From positions 109,995-173,994 of the forward strand of contig NZ_RDFA01000007.1 of NCBI RefSeq assembly GCF_004118325.1: a stretch of 64,000 bases of DNA, given 5' to 3'. The notes under the pieces were generated by a model, which did not search any database, was not told the origin of the DNA, and saw only the letters and a list, made by a program, of their open reading frames with translations. The DNA comes from Halorientalis pallida (GTDB taxonomy: Archaea; Halobacteriota; Halobacteria; Halobacteriales; Haloarculaceae). A program made the position numbers and the translations under genes. This document shows, one piece after another, positions 6,920-16,461 of the stretch (the stretch's first letter is position 1; each line of letters opens with the position of its first letter).

Positions 6920-9883
6920 ATGCGATCTGACGTCGGGCCAGCAGCGTCTGTCGAAGGCCTATCACGGCCCGCGAAGCAAATGAATGGGATCACCTTCACC
7001 GGCGTGCTGTCGGTCATCGCGGTGTTTTTCGGCACGGTCTGGACGGTCACGAACTTCTACAACTACTACCCGGTGGTCCAGTCGGCCGTGACGACACTGC
7101 TGACCGGAACGCGGACACGCGAGGCGGCGTTCGTCGGAACCGACGATATCGGCCTCGAGGAGTATCCGGAGGTCGACGTGCTCGTCCCGGCTTACCGGGA
7201 GGAGACGGTGATCCATCACGCGCTTCGTTCAGTTCGAAGCGCGGACTATCCACACGAGCGTCTCACCCTGACCGTCCTGCTCGAACCGGGCGACGATGCG
7301 ACCCGAGAGGCCGTCGAGTCCGTCGCCGCCGACGTCGAGCTGGACGTGCTCACGGTCCCGTCAGCGTATCCCGGCTCGCCGAACAAACCGCGTGCGCTCA
7401 ACTACGGGTTCGAGCGAACCGACGCCGAGATCGTCGGTGTGATCGACGCGGAAAACGTGGTCGAGACGGACCTGTTCGACCGGGTCGCGCGGGCCATCGT
7501 CGGCGGGAACCGCGATTACGTGCAGGGGATCGTCGATATGGCCAACGAGGACGACGGGTGGAAGAACCTCATCTTCCGGGCGGAATACGGCTACTGGTAC
7601 CGATTCCTCGTGCCGGCGTTCAAGCGCCTCGGATTCCCGATTCCGCTCAGCGGGACGACCTGTTTCTTCAGACGATCCGTACTCGAAGACGCGTCGACGC
7701 GACGACGCGAACGCAAGGGCAGCCCCTGGGAGGAAGGCGACGAGTCCTGGCTCACCGAACACGGCTTCTCGGGTGTGACGCCGTGGGACCCGGACAACGT
7801 CACCGAGGACTTCGAGCTCGGCCTGTCTCTGTGGCTCACCGATCACGAGTTCGGACTCGTCGACTCGGTCACCAAAGAGGAGTCGCCACAGACGCTCGAC
7901 AACTGGATTCAGCAGCGTACCCGCTGGCAGAAAGGGAAGATCTTCACGTTCGTGGACTTTCTCAGACACCCCGCTGGCTCGTCGTCGGACCGTGGACATC
8001 TGCTGTGGCAGTCGTTCCTGCCGCATCTCGGCCCGCTGAACATCACGGGGCTCGTGATGCTCGTAATCGTCGGATCCGCGATCCAGTTCGTGCCACAGTT
8101 CGCCCTGGTCGTCGGGGTCCTGTTGCTCTCGTTGACCTTTCTGGCCGTGGGTCTGGGCTCGTTCGGAGTAGGGTACTGGCTTGCGTCGACCAAGTCCGGT
8201 GGTGCCAGAGCGATACGGGCATGTCTCGTCGTGGCCACGGTGCCGTTCTACTGGCTCCTCCAGTGGGGTGCGGATATCAGAGCGTTCAAGCAGTTGTATC
8301 TCGGCGACCTCGGTTGGGAAAAGACCGTCCACAGGGACAGGGGCCGGTTCGAGAGTCTCCAACACGACGAGGAGACCGAGGCCGAGTCGCTGGGTCACTC
8401 GGTCAAGCGGACGCTACAAAAACACGTCCTTCTGACTCCCATACTCCTCCTCGCCTTGGTACTTCGACTGCCCAATATCGGACGCAGTCTCTGGGTCGAC
8501 GAGGTATACTCGGTGACTGTCAGGGGGTCGATGAACGTCTACGGGATCGTCACGACGGCGGCGGATCCACACCCCCCGCTGTACTACCTCTTCCTGAAAC
8601 TCTGGATGGTACTGTTCGGCCGGTCCGAAGTTGCTGTTCGCTCGCTGTCGCTTCTGTTCGGGATCGGCTCCGTCGGTGCGGTCTACCTGCTGGCTGGTGA
8701 ACTGTACGATCGTCGGACCGGGCTGATCGCCGCGCTACTGACGGGAATTTCTACCTTCCAGATCCAGTACTCACAGACCGCCCGTATGTACACGATGCTG
8801 GTCTTCTTTGCCACTCTCTCGTTGTACTTCTACGTACGAACGCTCCGGAACCACAACCTCGACAACCGGTTCGGGTACGCCACCGCGACGCTACTGATGC
8901 TCTCGACCCACGTGTACGGCTCATTCGTGTTGCTGGCTCAGTTGCTACACTTGGGCACACGACTCGTCGCGTCCACCGACATCCGGGCGGTCAAGAAGTG
9001 GTTCGGCACGCAGGTCCTCGCCGGTGCCCTCTTCGTCCCGTGGATGGGGTTGGTCGCGCTCCCCAACTATCTCTTCGGCGAGGGAACGGAAGTCCGGTGG
9101 CTGTCCGAACCGGGATTGCTGGAACTTCGCTCCATCCTGCTGGCGTACGCTGGCGTGCCGACTAATTACCCGCAGATCAAACTCACTCCGTTCACGCTCA
9201 ACGTCGGGATCCTGTTCGGAGTCGTCCTCCTGATCGCGATTCTCTGGCAGGTATATCTTGAGTGGCGTACGGCCGAACGGGTTCGGGGATCTGTGTTGCT
9301 CCTGTCACTCCTGGTCACTATCATCGCGATTCCGTACCTCGTGTCGGTCAGCGTGTTTCCGTTCTTGGAGACTCGCTACACGATTGTCGGCTTCGTGGCA
9401 GTGGCCATCTTCGTGGCGAAGTCGATCACCGACGTTGACTACCGTCCCGTGCAGGTCATCGCACTCGTCGTAATCGTTTTCCTGTTCGGTGCCATGCTGC
9501 CGAGTTACTACACCGCCGACTCGGCCGAGAACTGGGATCGGGCCACGTCCATCCTCGAGGACGATCTCGACTCGGAATCGCTCGTCGTCTTCAATCCCGG
9601 CTACACCAGCGGTGCCGTCGACTACTATCTCGGGGAGAATCACTCGGCCGACATGGTCCAGTACACCTCGTCACAGGCGTTCAGCCGTCGAATCGCCGAG
9701 AAGCAGTACGATCAGGTCTGGGTCGTCAACATCCACGGTGAGAATCGAGGTGCTGTCCGGCGGGCGCTCCCACGGACGTACCAGAACCACCGGAACGAGA
9801 CGGTCGGTGAGATCCGTCTCACACGATTCGGATCGAGCGCGACGGCCGACCACGTCAATCGTCTCGCGGAGGGAGAGCCGTGA
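6920..9883 (+). CDS. Membrane glycosyltransferase fusion: processive GT2 plus GT39/ArnT-like module
   Basis: A 987-residue protein with two glycosyltransferase modules. The N-terminal half resembles BcsA/cellulose-synthase-like GT2 enzymes: a membrane segment near residues 22-47, VDVLVPAYREE, a GVIDAEN metal-binding motif, TEDFELGL for the catalytic base, and the acceptor motif QQRTRW, followed by several membrane helices. After about residue 495 a second module begins with RLPNIGRSLWVDE and PHPPLYYLFLKLW, the first-loop acidic residues and HPPLYY motif of PMT/ArnT-type (GT39/GT83) transferases, with many membrane helices. It could both extend a polymer and attach sugar from a lipid donor. 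An internal ATG at 6980 is an alternative start. It overlaps the next gene by four bases. Confidence 0.88.
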   Translation: MRSDVGPAASVEGLSRPAKQMNGITFTGVLSVIAVFFGTVWTVTNFYNYYPVVQSAVTTLLTGTRTREAAFVGTDDIGLEEYPEVDVLVPAYREETVIHHALRSVRSADYPHERLTLTVLLEPGDDATREAVESVAADVELDVLTVPSAYPGSPNKPRALNYGFERTDAEIVGVIDAENVVETDLFDRVARAIVGGNRDYVQGIVDMANEDDGWKNLIFRAEYGYWYRFLVPAFKRLGFPIPLSGTTCFFRRSVLEDASTRRRERKGSPWEEGDESWLTEHGFSGVTPWDPDNVTEDFELGLSLWLTDHEFGLVDSVTKEESPQTLDNWIQQRTRWQKGKIFTFVDFLRHPAGSSSDRGHLLWQSFLPHLGPLNITGLVMLVIVGSAIQFVPQFALVVGVLLLSLTFLAVGLGSFGVGYWLASTKSGGARAIRACLVVATVPFYWLLQWGADIRAFKQLYLGDLGWEKTVHRDRGRFESLQHDEETEAESLGHSVKRTLQKHVLLTPILLLALVLRLPNIGRSLWVDEVYSVTVRGSMNVYGIVTTAADPHPPLYYLFLKLWMVLFGRSEVAVRSLSLLFGIGSVGAVYLLAGELYDRRTGLIAALLTGISTFQIQYSQTARMYTMLVFFATLSLYFYVRTLRNHNLDNRFGYATATLLMLSTHVYGSFVLLAQLLHLGTRLVASTDIRAVKKWFGTQVLAGALFVPWMGLVALPNYLFGEGTEVRWLSEPGLLELRSILLAYAGVPTNYPQIKLTPFTLNVGILFGVVLLIAILWQVYLEWRTAERVRGSVLLLSLLVTIIAIPYLVSVSVFPFLETRYTIVGFVAVAIFVAKSITDVDYRPVQVIALVVIVFLFGAMLPSYYTADSAENWDRATSILEDDLDSESLVVFNPGYTSGAVDYYLGENHSADMVQYTSSQAFSRRIAEKQYDQVWVVNIHGENRGAVRRALPRTYQNHRNETVGEIRLTRFGSSATADHVNRLAEGEP

Positions 9884-10644
9884 CCCGCGACTCGGTCGGT
9901 GTCGTCGTCCCTGCCTACGAACCCGACGTGTCACGACTCCGTAACTACGTCGAGGCGATAGAGGGGTCGCTCTCGCCGACGGCGATACTCGTCGAACTCG
10001 ACGCACCTGCGACAGGGCTACGGGACCGACTGGCCGACCTTCCCGGTCGCGTCGAGACGGCCCCACATCGCCGTGGAAAAGGTGCTGCGATCACCGCTGG
10101 CTTCGAGCGACTGGACACGGACGTATTGGCGTTTGTCGACGCCGACAGGTCGACGCCGGTTGCCTCTCTCGGCGAAGTCCTCGATCCGGTGGTGAGCGCA
10201 CGCAGCGATCTCGCGGTCGGTTCGCGGCGACATCCGGATGCCGAAATCGTCAGCCAGCAGACGGTCCTGCGGCAGCTACTCGGCGACTGTTACGCCTGGA
10301 TTGCCGGCAGACTGCTCTCGGTCTCTCTGCACGACTACCAGTGTGGCGCGAAGGCGATCCGTGCGGATGGCTGGGAACGGGTCCGCGAACACCTCTACGA
10401 GCCGGGATTCGCGTGGGATATCGAACTGGTCGCGATCGCCGGTGCGCTGGACCTCTGTGTCCGGGAGGTCCCAGTCGAGTGGCGAGATCGGGCGGGTTCG
10501 ACGGTCGATCCGGTGCGCGACGCTGCGACGCTGTTTCGGGCGCTCCTCGCGGCCCGGTACCGAGCCGACCGACTGCGTGAAAACGGTCGACAGACCACCA
10601 ACGAGGTCAGAAACCAGGGAGTGCCACCCTTGGTCGACCGATGA
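9880..10644 (+). CDS. GT2 glycosyltransferase (dolichyl-phosphate sugar synthase-like)
   Basis: A 254-residue GT2 family protein starting with GTG that overlaps the upstream stop (GTGA). It contains VGVVVPAYEPD, the RRGKGAAITAGF motif and FVDADRSTP (the DxD metal-binding site), and QCGAKAIR, a set typical of dolichyl-phosphate glucosyl/mannosyltransferases. No C-terminal membrane helices are present, so the enzyme is probably cytoplasmic or peripheral. Such enzymes load sugar from a nucleotide donor onto a polyprenyl phosphate. The products of the flanking genes fit: a GtrA-like protein to flip the lipid-linked sugar and a PMT-like module upstream to use it. Confidence 0.87.
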   Translation: MTRDSVGVVVPAYEPDVSRLRNYVEAIEGSLSPTAILVELDAPATGLRDRLADLPGRVETAPHRRGKGAAITAGFERLDTDVLAFVDADRSTPVASLGEVLDPVVSARSDLAVGSRRHPDAEIVSQQTVLRQLLGDCYAWIAGRLLSVSLHDYQCGAKAIRADGWERVREHLYEPGFAWDIELVAIAGALDLCVREVPVEWRDRAGSTVDPVRDAATLFRALLAARYRADRLRENGRQTTNEVRNQGVPPLVDR

Positions 10645-11129
10645 GCGGTCGCGACCGGCTCCGGCGTGTGCTCCCAGACCGAATCGAGCCGCTCCTCTCG
10701 GGAACACTGTTCGGTCGATTCCTTTCGGTCGGAATCGTCGGTGCGTTCGCCGACAACGCGACCCTCGCCGTCGGTGCGCTCGTCCTCGGTCTCCCGGACC
10801 TGCCGGCGAAGGCCGTCGGCGTCGAAGTCGCAATTATCGTGATGTTCGTCGTCAACGAACGGTGGACCTTCGCCGGCCGGGGTGCCCCCGGTCTCGGTCC
10901 ACTCGCACGTCGCTTCGGCAGATCACATCTCGTCCGCTCGGGTGGTGTATCGCTCCAGATCGCCGCCTACTGGCTCTTGACGCGTCGACTCGACGTCACC
11001 GTCGTCGCGGCCGGGATCGACGTGTGGTTTCTCGTCGCCAGCGTCGCCGCGATCGGTGTCGCGATGCTCGTCAACTACGCGTTCGAGGGGCTGTTTACCT
11101 GGCGGCTCCAGCGTGGCGAGTCGACCTGA
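10641..11129 (+). CDS. GtrA family membrane protein
   Basis: A 162-residue protein with four hydrophobic segments and typical GtrA features: RFLSVGIVGAFADNATL in the first helix, VNERWTF before the loop, and VNYAFEGLFTW at the end of the last helix. GtrA family members are thought to flip polyprenyl-linked sugars across the membrane. It overlaps the glycosyltransferase upstream by four bases (ATGA), so the three genes from 6920 form one operon: polymer or lipid-sugar synthesis, lipid-sugar loading and flipping. The C-terminus lies six bases from the convergent glucanase gene. Confidence 0.85.
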   Translation: MSGRDRLRRVLPDRIEPLLSGTLFGRFLSVGIVGAFADNATLAVGALVLGLPDLPAKAVGVEVAIIVMFVVNERWTFAGRGAPGLGPLARRFGRSHLVRSGGVSLQIAAYWLLTRRLDVTVVAAGIDVWFLVASVAAIGVAMLVNYAFEGLFTWRLQRGEST

Positions 11130-11134
11130 CGCGG

Positions 11135-12226
11135 CTACGCCCGGTCGGCCAGGTCAGCCAGGTACCGTTTCGTGAACGCGCCCATGTACCGATCGCCGCT
11201 GCGGAGGGTGCCGTCGGTATCGAACATCGTCGGACTCCAGAGCGAATCGGCACACCACGCCGTCCAGCAGAGGTTCTCTATTCCCTCGAAGTACTCCCGG
11301 AGTGGCTCTCCGTATCCCGACGTGCTCCCGACCATGTGGTCCGGCTTGTCCTCGTCGTCGACGTAGCCCCACTCCGTCACGAACAGTGGATACTCGTCCG
11401 CGACCGCGGCGAGCGCGTCGAGATCGTGGTTCTCGAAGTGCGACGGATAGATGTGTGTCGCGTATACGATGTCGTCGCCTCTGAATGGATCCTCCGGGGC
11501 GTATTTCGTGTACGTCGACCAGCGTGGCGACCCGACAAGGAGCGGCGTTTCGGGCGCGTGTGCGCGGACGAGGTCGATCCACGGCTGCGCCGTCCGTCGC
11601 CACTCGGCCCAGTCGCGACGGCCGTCGCCGAACGGTTCGGTCGGTTCGTTGTACAACTCGAAGAGGACGTGTTCGTCGTCGGCGAACGCCGGTCCGACCG
11701 CGTCCCAGAACCGCCGTACCTCCCGGTCGATCTCGTCGGTGTTCCAGGGTTCGACCCGGTGGAAGTCGACGATCGCGTAACAGCCCTGCTCGCCCAGGAA
11801 GTCGACGACCGGTCGCATGTACTCCTCGATAGTCCGGTCGAGTCCGATCGAATCGATCGAGTGCTGGAACGGTACCCGAACCACGTCGGTGTACCAGCCT
11901 TCGGTCGGATCGGTGAGACGGTCGAGCGTCTCCAGAAACGTCGTATCACCCATCTGCTGGTACTGTGTCCCCCACCAGGGATCGACCGTGTTCAGCCCGT
12001 GGAGATTGACTCTGTTGCCTGCCGGGTCCTTCAGCCATTGATCATCGACGTGGGGGCGTGGCGGTGTGGGTTGCACGTGTGAGTCTGACGACTCGGACTC
12101 GCCCCTCGGGGATGCCTTGCTATTCGGCGACCGTCTCGACGTCGAGCCGAGTGACGGTGACAGCCCTCCCGCAGCGACGGCGGTCAGGTACTGACGCCGG
12201 GAGGGACTCGTCACCGTTCCGTGCAT
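11135..12226 (-). CDS. Secreted GH5-type endoglucanase
   Basis: A 363-residue glycoside hydrolase. The N-terminus has a twin-arginine motif (SRRQYL, residues 9-14) and a weakly hydrophobic stretch, so export through Tat is likely; no lipobox cysteine is seen. Residues about 60-360 form a clan GH-A barrel with [11 protein letters not shown] at the first strand, the acid/base Glu194 in LYNEP and the nucleophile Glu285 in TEWGY. This matches GH5 cellulases. It converges on the polysaccharide operon. Glucanases of this kind often accompany cellulose-like synthases and trim the product, which supports a beta-glucan-type polymer here, although the substrate is inferred. Confidence 0.87.
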   Translation of the reverse strand: MHGTVTSPSRRQYLTAVAAGGLSPSLGSTSRRSPNSKASPRGESESSDSHVQPTPPRPHVDDQWLKDPAGNRVNLHGLNTVDPWWGTQYQQMGDTTFLETLDRLTDPTEGWYTDVVRVPFQHSIDSIGLDRTIEEYMRPVVDFLGEQGCYAIVDFHRVEPWNTDEIDREVRRFWDAVGPAFADDEHVLFELYNEPTEPFGDGRRDWAEWRRTAQPWIDLVRAHAPETPLLVGSPRWSTYTKYAPEDPFRGDDIVYATHIYPSHFENHDLDALAAVADEYPLFVTEWGYVDDEDKPDHMVGSTSGYGEPLREYFEGIENLCWTAWCADSLWSPTMFDTDGTLRSGDRYMGAFTKRYLADLADRA

Positions 12227-12332
12227 CCCTGTCGTACTCCGTGATCGAGACTGTTATTTTCACCGACCGTTTCGAAGTCACGGTCCCGTCGCGCATCGAA
12301 GCCGCTTTGGGACCGAGACACCCAGTGTCGAT

Positions 12333-13169
12333 ATGCTTAGAGTCGGTGCACACACCTCTATCGCGGGCGGCGTCGACAACGCCGTCGAGGAGCAACTGGA
12401 CTACGGCGGGAACTGCGGGCAGATCTTCTCGCACTCGCCGCAGGTCTGGCAGGACCCGAATATCGACGCCGACAACGCAACGCAGTTCCGCGAGCGTTCC
12501 GCGGAGCGAGACGTTGGCCCGTGGGTGATCCACTCCTCGTACCTGGTCAACCTCTGTACCCCCAAAGACGACCTCCGGGCGAAGTCCATCGATTCCATGC
12601 AACAGGAGGTCGACGCCGCCGCCGAACTCGACGTCGACTACGTCAACGTCCACCTGGGAGCCCACACTGGAGCCGGTGTCGACCAGGGGCTCTCCAACGC
12701 CGCGAGTGCGCTGGACGAACTCGACGTGCCCGACGACGTGACGATCCTGATCGAGAGCGACGCGGGCAGCGGGACGAAACTCGGCGGGCAGTTCGAACAC
12801 TTGGCGACCGTCCGGGAACGCACCGAACGGGACATCGAGTTCTGTCTGGACACCGCCCACGCCTTCGCGGCGGGCTACGACCTCTCGACGCCCGAGGGGG
12901 TCGACGACACGCTCACCGAGTTCGACGACGTGGTCGGCCTCTCCGATCTGTCCTGTGTCCACCTCAACGACTCCAAACACGAGTGTGGTACGAACAAGGA
13001 CGAACACGCCCACGTGGGCGAAGGCCTGATCGGCGACGACGGCATGCGCGCGTTCGTCAACCACGAGGCCATCCGGGACGTGCCACTGGTGCTCGAGACG
13101 CCGACCGAAGACGGCCGGAGCTTCGAGTGGAACATCGACCGCGTCAACGAACTGCGGGACAGCGAGTAA
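12333..13169 (+). CDS. nfo: Deoxyribonuclease IV (endonuclease IV)
   Basis: A 278-residue apurinic/apyrimidinic endonuclease of the Nfo family. Metal-binding motifs are recognisable in order: GAHTSIAGG near the N-terminus, [59 protein letters not shown] and LETP. These supply the His, Glu and Asp ligands of the trinuclear zinc site. It cleaves 5' to abasic sites in base excision repair. The start codon follows a promoter region shared with the divergent glucanase gene. Confidence 0.95.
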   Translation: MLRVGAHTSIAGGVDNAVEEQLDYGGNCGQIFSHSPQVWQDPNIDADNATQFRERSAERDVGPWVIHSSYLVNLCTPKDDLRAKSIDSMQQEVDAAAELDVDYVNVHLGAHTGAGVDQGLSNAASALDELDVPDDVTILIESDAGSGTKLGGQFEHLATVRERTERDIEFCLDTAHAFAAGYDLSTPEGVDDTLTEFDDVVGLSDLSCVHLNDSKHECGTNKDEHAHVGEGLIGDDGMRAFVNHEAIRDVPLVLETPTEDGRSFEWNIDRVNELRDSE

Positions 13170-13250
13170 ATCCACACGAAGGTATTTTGTTCCTACGTCC
13201 GTTTTCGGTCGAACCAGTCGGTTTTTGACGGGGTCGGGCGTAGCCCGCCT

Positions 13251-14045
13251 GTGCGCGAGTTCAGTGCCGAGTATCTGGAGACGACGCGGGCGGGGATGTG
13301 GGCCGACTCCCGGGAGGCACTCGCCGACCTCGACCTTCCGGCCCGTGACCGAGTCCTGGACGTGGGCTGTGGGACGGGCGAGTTGACGCGCGTCCTCCGC
13401 GAGGAGAGCCCCGCCGAAGTGGTCGGCCTCGACGCCGACCGGGGACTGCTCGCGAGCGTCGATCCGCCTCGACTGCAGGCCGACGCGCTCTCCTTGCCGG
13501 TGGCCGACGACAGTTTCGACCTGGTGGTCTGTCAGGCGCTGCTCGTGAACCTGCCGGACCCGGCCGCGGCGGTCGCGGAGTTCGCTCGTGTGTCCTCGGA
13601 GTTAGTCGCGGCCATCGAACCGAACAACGCCGCGGTGTCGGTGACCTCCTCGGCCGACCCGGAGGCACAACTCGCACGGCGGGCGCGTGAACTCTACCTG
13701 CAGGGAGTGTCGACCGACGCCACGCTCGGCGCGGACGCGGCCGGCGTCTTCGAGGAAACCGGCCTGACCGACATGACCACGACGCGGTACGACCACGAAC
13801 GACGGATCGAGCCACCCTACTCCGAGCACGCCGTCGAAGCGGCCCGCCGGAAGGCCAGCGGTGAGGGGCTGGCGGTCGACCGCGAGACGATGCTCGCCGG
13901 CGACGCCACGCCCGAGGCGGTCGACGACCTCCGGGAGGCCTGGCGCGCGATGGGCCGGGACGTCGTCGTCCAGATGCAGGCCGACGAGTACCACCGCCGC
14001 GAGGTCGTCCCCTTCTTCGTCACCGCCGGTCACGTCTCCGAGTAA
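13251..14045 (+). CDS. Class I SAM-dependent methyltransferase
   Basis: A 264-residue protein starting at GTG. It has the SAM-binding motif I VLDVGCGTGEL (about residues 36-46), an acidic residue at the end of the next strand (GLDADRG), and LSLPVADDSFDLVVCQ as motif IV region, as in UbiE/type 11 methyltransferases. The C-terminal part (from about residue 130) is rich in acidic residues and has no recognised partner domain. Substrate unknown. It is downstream of nfo with an 81-base gap and could be co-transcribed. Confidence 0.85.
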   Translation: MREFSAEYLETTRAGMWADSREALADLDLPARDRVLDVGCGTGELTRVLREESPAEVVGLDADRGLLASVDPPRLQADALSLPVADDSFDLVVCQALLVNLPDPAAAVAEFARVSSELVAAIEPNNAAVSVTSSADPEAQLARRARELYLQGVSTDATLGADAAGVFEETGLTDMTTTRYDHERRIEPPYSEHAVEAARRKASGEGLAVDRETMLAGDATPEAVDDLREAWRAMGRDVVVQMQADEYHRREVVPFFVTAGHVSE

Positions 14046-14099
14046 CTACCAGAAATCGTATACTTGTCTGCCGGCTGGCTGATGCTTTTAGATAAGAAC

Positions 14100-14120
14100 T
14101 CTGGTATTTATTATACCAGA
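14100..14120. repeat. Inverted repeat, 8-bp arms
   Basis: TCTGGTAT (14100-14107) and ATACCAGA (14113-14120) form a perfect inverted repeat with the loop TTATT, about 55 bases after the methyltransferase stop and before a convergent lipoprotein gene. It could be a terminator hairpin or an operator; the AT-rich surroundings do not decide this. Confidence 0.4.
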
Positions 14121-14237
14121 TTCCGTATGTTTCTGCGGGCGTAATACGGCCCCGGCAGGCGTGTGGTCCCGCGGCTCTCGACGCTCCCTGTGGCCGGGAT
14201 CTGTCTCACTCGCCGTTCGCACAGTCGGTCCGTGCGC

Positions 14238-14420
14238 TCACTCGTCTTCTTCGCCCTCTTCGCCATCGTTCTCACCGCCCTCCTCGTCACCCATCCCGTC
14301 TTCCGCTCCCTCGCCGTCCTCGTCGTCACCGTCACCCTCGCCTTCGGGGCCGGCACACCCCGCCAGTCCGAACAGGCCGAGCGCACCGAACCGGGCGAAC
14401 CGCCGCCTGGACAGTCGCAT
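14238..14420 (-). CDS. Small Tat lipoprotein, very acidic
   Basis: A 60-residue protein. It opens with a Tat motif (SRRRFARFG), a short hydrophobic run and a lipobox (GLAGC) with the acylated Cys at about residue 22. The rest is almost entirely Gly, Glu and Asp and is a typical disordered haloarchaeal lipoprotein tail. Nothing suggests an enzymatic function. The signal sequence is the main evidence that this short frame is real. Confidence 0.6.
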   Translation of the reverse strand: MRLSRRRFARFGALGLFGLAGCAGPEGEGDGDDEDGEGAEDGMGDEEGGENDGEEGEEDE

Positions 14421-14482
14421 ACGACTGGGCGGTCCACGAGGACGTACTTAGTTCACCTGCCGAGAGGTGCGGGTCCGTGTCG

Positions 14483-14974
14483 TCACACTCGGTCGGTCGT
14501 CACCAGAAAATCCGACAGGAAGTCCTCGCCCCAGCCCCGCGCACCCTCGACGCACTTGGCCGCGTAGTAGGGGATCGGTTCCGGGTCGTCCAGGCCGCCC
14601 TCGCTGGTCGCGATCAGGCGCTCGTCGAGGCGCTCGACGGTCGTCGCGTCCGCCGCGTCGTAGGGAAGTACGTCGCTCGGTGGCACGTCGACCAGGTCGT
14701 AGCGGTACTCGCGCTTCCGGTACTCGGTGAACTCCGCGTCGGGCACGTCCGGAACGAGGACGGCGTTGAGCCACGCCCCCGGTTCGGGTGCGACGTTCAG
14801 GATCGCCGTCTCACCGCCCTCGCCCTCGCGGTGGGCCGAAGCCTTGTCGAACCGCCGCCGGTAGCCGTGGACTTCCACCGGGATGGCGTCGGCCACCGTG
14901 CCCTCGGAGAGCGTCGCGGCGAGCGTCGGTTCGTGGAGGAGGCTCCCGTAGACGAGGACGCCGCGGTCGGTCAT
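14483..14974 (-). CDS. Gamma-glutamylcyclotransferase-like protein
   Basis: A 163-residue protein opening with the GGCT signature VLVYGSLLHEP. It has a central VHGYRRRFDKAS segment, and FTEYRKREYRYD with the acidic residue at the expected catalytic position. Family members release 5-oxoproline from gamma-glutamyl compounds or act on related amide adducts; haloarchaea contain gamma-glutamylcysteine, a possible substrate. It is on the minus strand with the acidic lipoprotein downstream. Confidence 0.75.
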   Translation of the reverse strand: MTDRGVLVYGSLLHEPTLAATLSEGTVADAIPVEVHGYRRRFDKASAHREGEGGETAILNVAPEPGAWLNAVLVPDVPDAEFTEYRKREYRYDLVDVPPSDVLPYDAADATTVERLDERLIATSEGGLDDPEPIPYYAAKCVEGARGWGEDFLSDFLVTTDRV

Positions 14975-15011
14975 ACCCCCACTGATGCAGGGAGCGACAT
15001 GTCCGTTTCGT

Positions 15012-15665
15012 TCACACCACGTCGCCCCGGACGGTCGCCCCCTCCGCCTCGGCGCGGTACTGTTTCACTGCGTCGGCGGCCGTTTCGGCCTCGCCGGCCT
15101 CGAGCCCCAGCATCTCCAGCGCGCCCGACAGCGGCGGGAAGGCGAACTCGCTCTCCCGGAGCTTCCGGAAGGCTTCGTCGCTCCGCTGACCCTCGGCCCA
15201 CAGACAGACCCCCCGCGGATCGAGGATCTGCGCGTAGTCCTCGTGGGCCATCGCGCCCTCCAGTCGCTGTCTGACGTTGTCCTCGAAGGAGGCGTTACAG
15301 ACTTCGAGGTGGATCGGTTCGTCGTCGTCGATCAGGTGGGCGGCCAGGCACTGCTCGGGCGCGGCGTGGCCGTTGGCGTTGGCGCGCAGGTACTCCGGGT
15401 GTTCCTCGGCCCAGTCGGCGTCGACGGTCTCGCCGACGCCCTCGATCCCGTGGGACTCGCGGAACTCCTCGGCCCGGTCGGAGTCACGCCCGAAGAGCAT
15501 GTCCTTGGTGACGTAGACGTCCAGTCGCTCGACGGGGTCGAGGCCGAGCGCCACGTCGCCGTAGACCCACACCTCGCGGACGGGCACGGGCATCGGCTCG
15601 GTGGCGACGGTCTCGACGAGGTCGGCCACGCGGTCGACGGCCGCCCGGCGCTCGAAGTCGGTCAT
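15012..15665 (-). CDS. Conserved haloarchaeal protein (DUF7095-like)
   Basis: A 217-residue acidic soluble protein beginning MTDFERRAAVDRVADL. It contains VREVWVYGDVALGLDP, LDVYVTKDMLFG and a conserved CNASFEDNVRQRL segment, a layout I associate with a haloarchaeal family of unknown function. The DVYVTKD region recalls a nucleotidyltransferase-like strand but I cannot assign activity. I chose the ATG at 15665; the frame is open further upstream only because of GC-rich composition. It diverges from the hydrolase at 15760. Confidence 0.75.
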   Translation of the reverse strand: MTDFERRAAVDRVADLVETVATEPMPVPVREVWVYGDVALGLDPVERLDVYVTKDMLFGRDSDRAEEFRESHGIEGVGETVDADWAEEHPEYLRANANGHAAPEQCLAAHLIDDDEPIHLEVCNASFEDNVRQRLEGAMAHEDYAQILDPRGVCLWAEGQRSDEAFRKLRESEFAFPPLSGALEMLGLEAGEAETAADAVKQYRAEAEGATVRGDVV

Positions 15666-15759
15666 CGGTCCCACTACCGACGCGACGGGCAAAACGGTTC
15701 CGTGGCTCGACGGCCGTGTCGGGACGGGGATACTTAGCACAGGCCGCCCACGCAGGGGT

Positions 15760-16461
15760 ATGCGCCGCGAACTGTTCGGCCCCGAGGACGGGCGCGACCT
15801 CGTGGTCGTCCTCGGCTGGGGCAACGAGTTCGAGTTCGAGACCGTCCAGTGGTTACTCGACCGGCTGACCGACGCGGGCTATCGCGTCCACGGGTTCCAG
15901 ATCCCGACGGTCGTCACCGACTTCGAGGACGAGTGGCTGGACCCCGTCGCCGAGTACGTCGCCGATTTCGACGAGTATCGTTTGCTCACCCACTCGACGG
16001 GTGGCCTCATCGGCGAGTTCCTCGACGATCCCGCGCCCGTCCACGAGGTCCACCTGAGCCCGTGGTGGGGGTTCCACGACGACCTCGACAACCCTCTCGT
16101 GAACCTGGCGATGAAACTCCCGCTCGCCACGCCGATCCTCCCGACCGGTATCGACAAGGCATCGCTGGGTACCCACACCACGGACCACCAGATCGAGGCC
16201 ACACCCGACAAGGCGGCCCCGACCTTCCTCCGGGAAGCCCGCTGGGGGCAGGACCGACTCCCGCCGTTCGACGACGACACCGTCGTCTTCTACACCCCCG
16301 AGGACCCCGTCGTCGGCGCCGACGCTATCGAGGCCCGGACCCCAGAGCGCAACCGGATCAGCTACGAGGGCGGCCACGAACTGTTCGGCTCGGCCAGCCG
16401 CGAGGACCACATCGACACCGTCCTCGCGGCGCTCGACACTGGCGTCGACGCGCTCGAGTAG
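15760..16461 (+). CDS. Alpha/beta hydrolase
   Basis: A 233-residue protein with an alpha/beta hydrolase topology: VVVLGWGNEF as first strand and oxyanion-hole region, a nucleophile elbow THSTGGLIG (Ser), an Asp in FYTPEDPVVG and a His in YEGGHELFG. The start at 15760 was chosen because a TACTTAGC box lies about 28 bases upstream, giving a leaderless transcript; the reading frame is open further upstream but overlaps the divergent gene. Substrate unknown. Confidence 0.8.
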   Translation: MRRELFGPEDGRDLVVVLGWGNEFEFETVQWLLDRLTDAGYRVHGFQIPTVVTDFEDEWLDPVAEYVADFDEYRLLTHSTGGLIGEFLDDPAPVHEVHLSPWWGFHDDLDNPLVNLAMKLPLATPILPTGIDKASLGTHTTDHQIEATPDKAAPTFLREARWGQDRLPPFDDDTVVFYTPEDPVVGADAIEARTPERNRISYEGGHELFGSASREDHIDTVLAALDTGVDALE

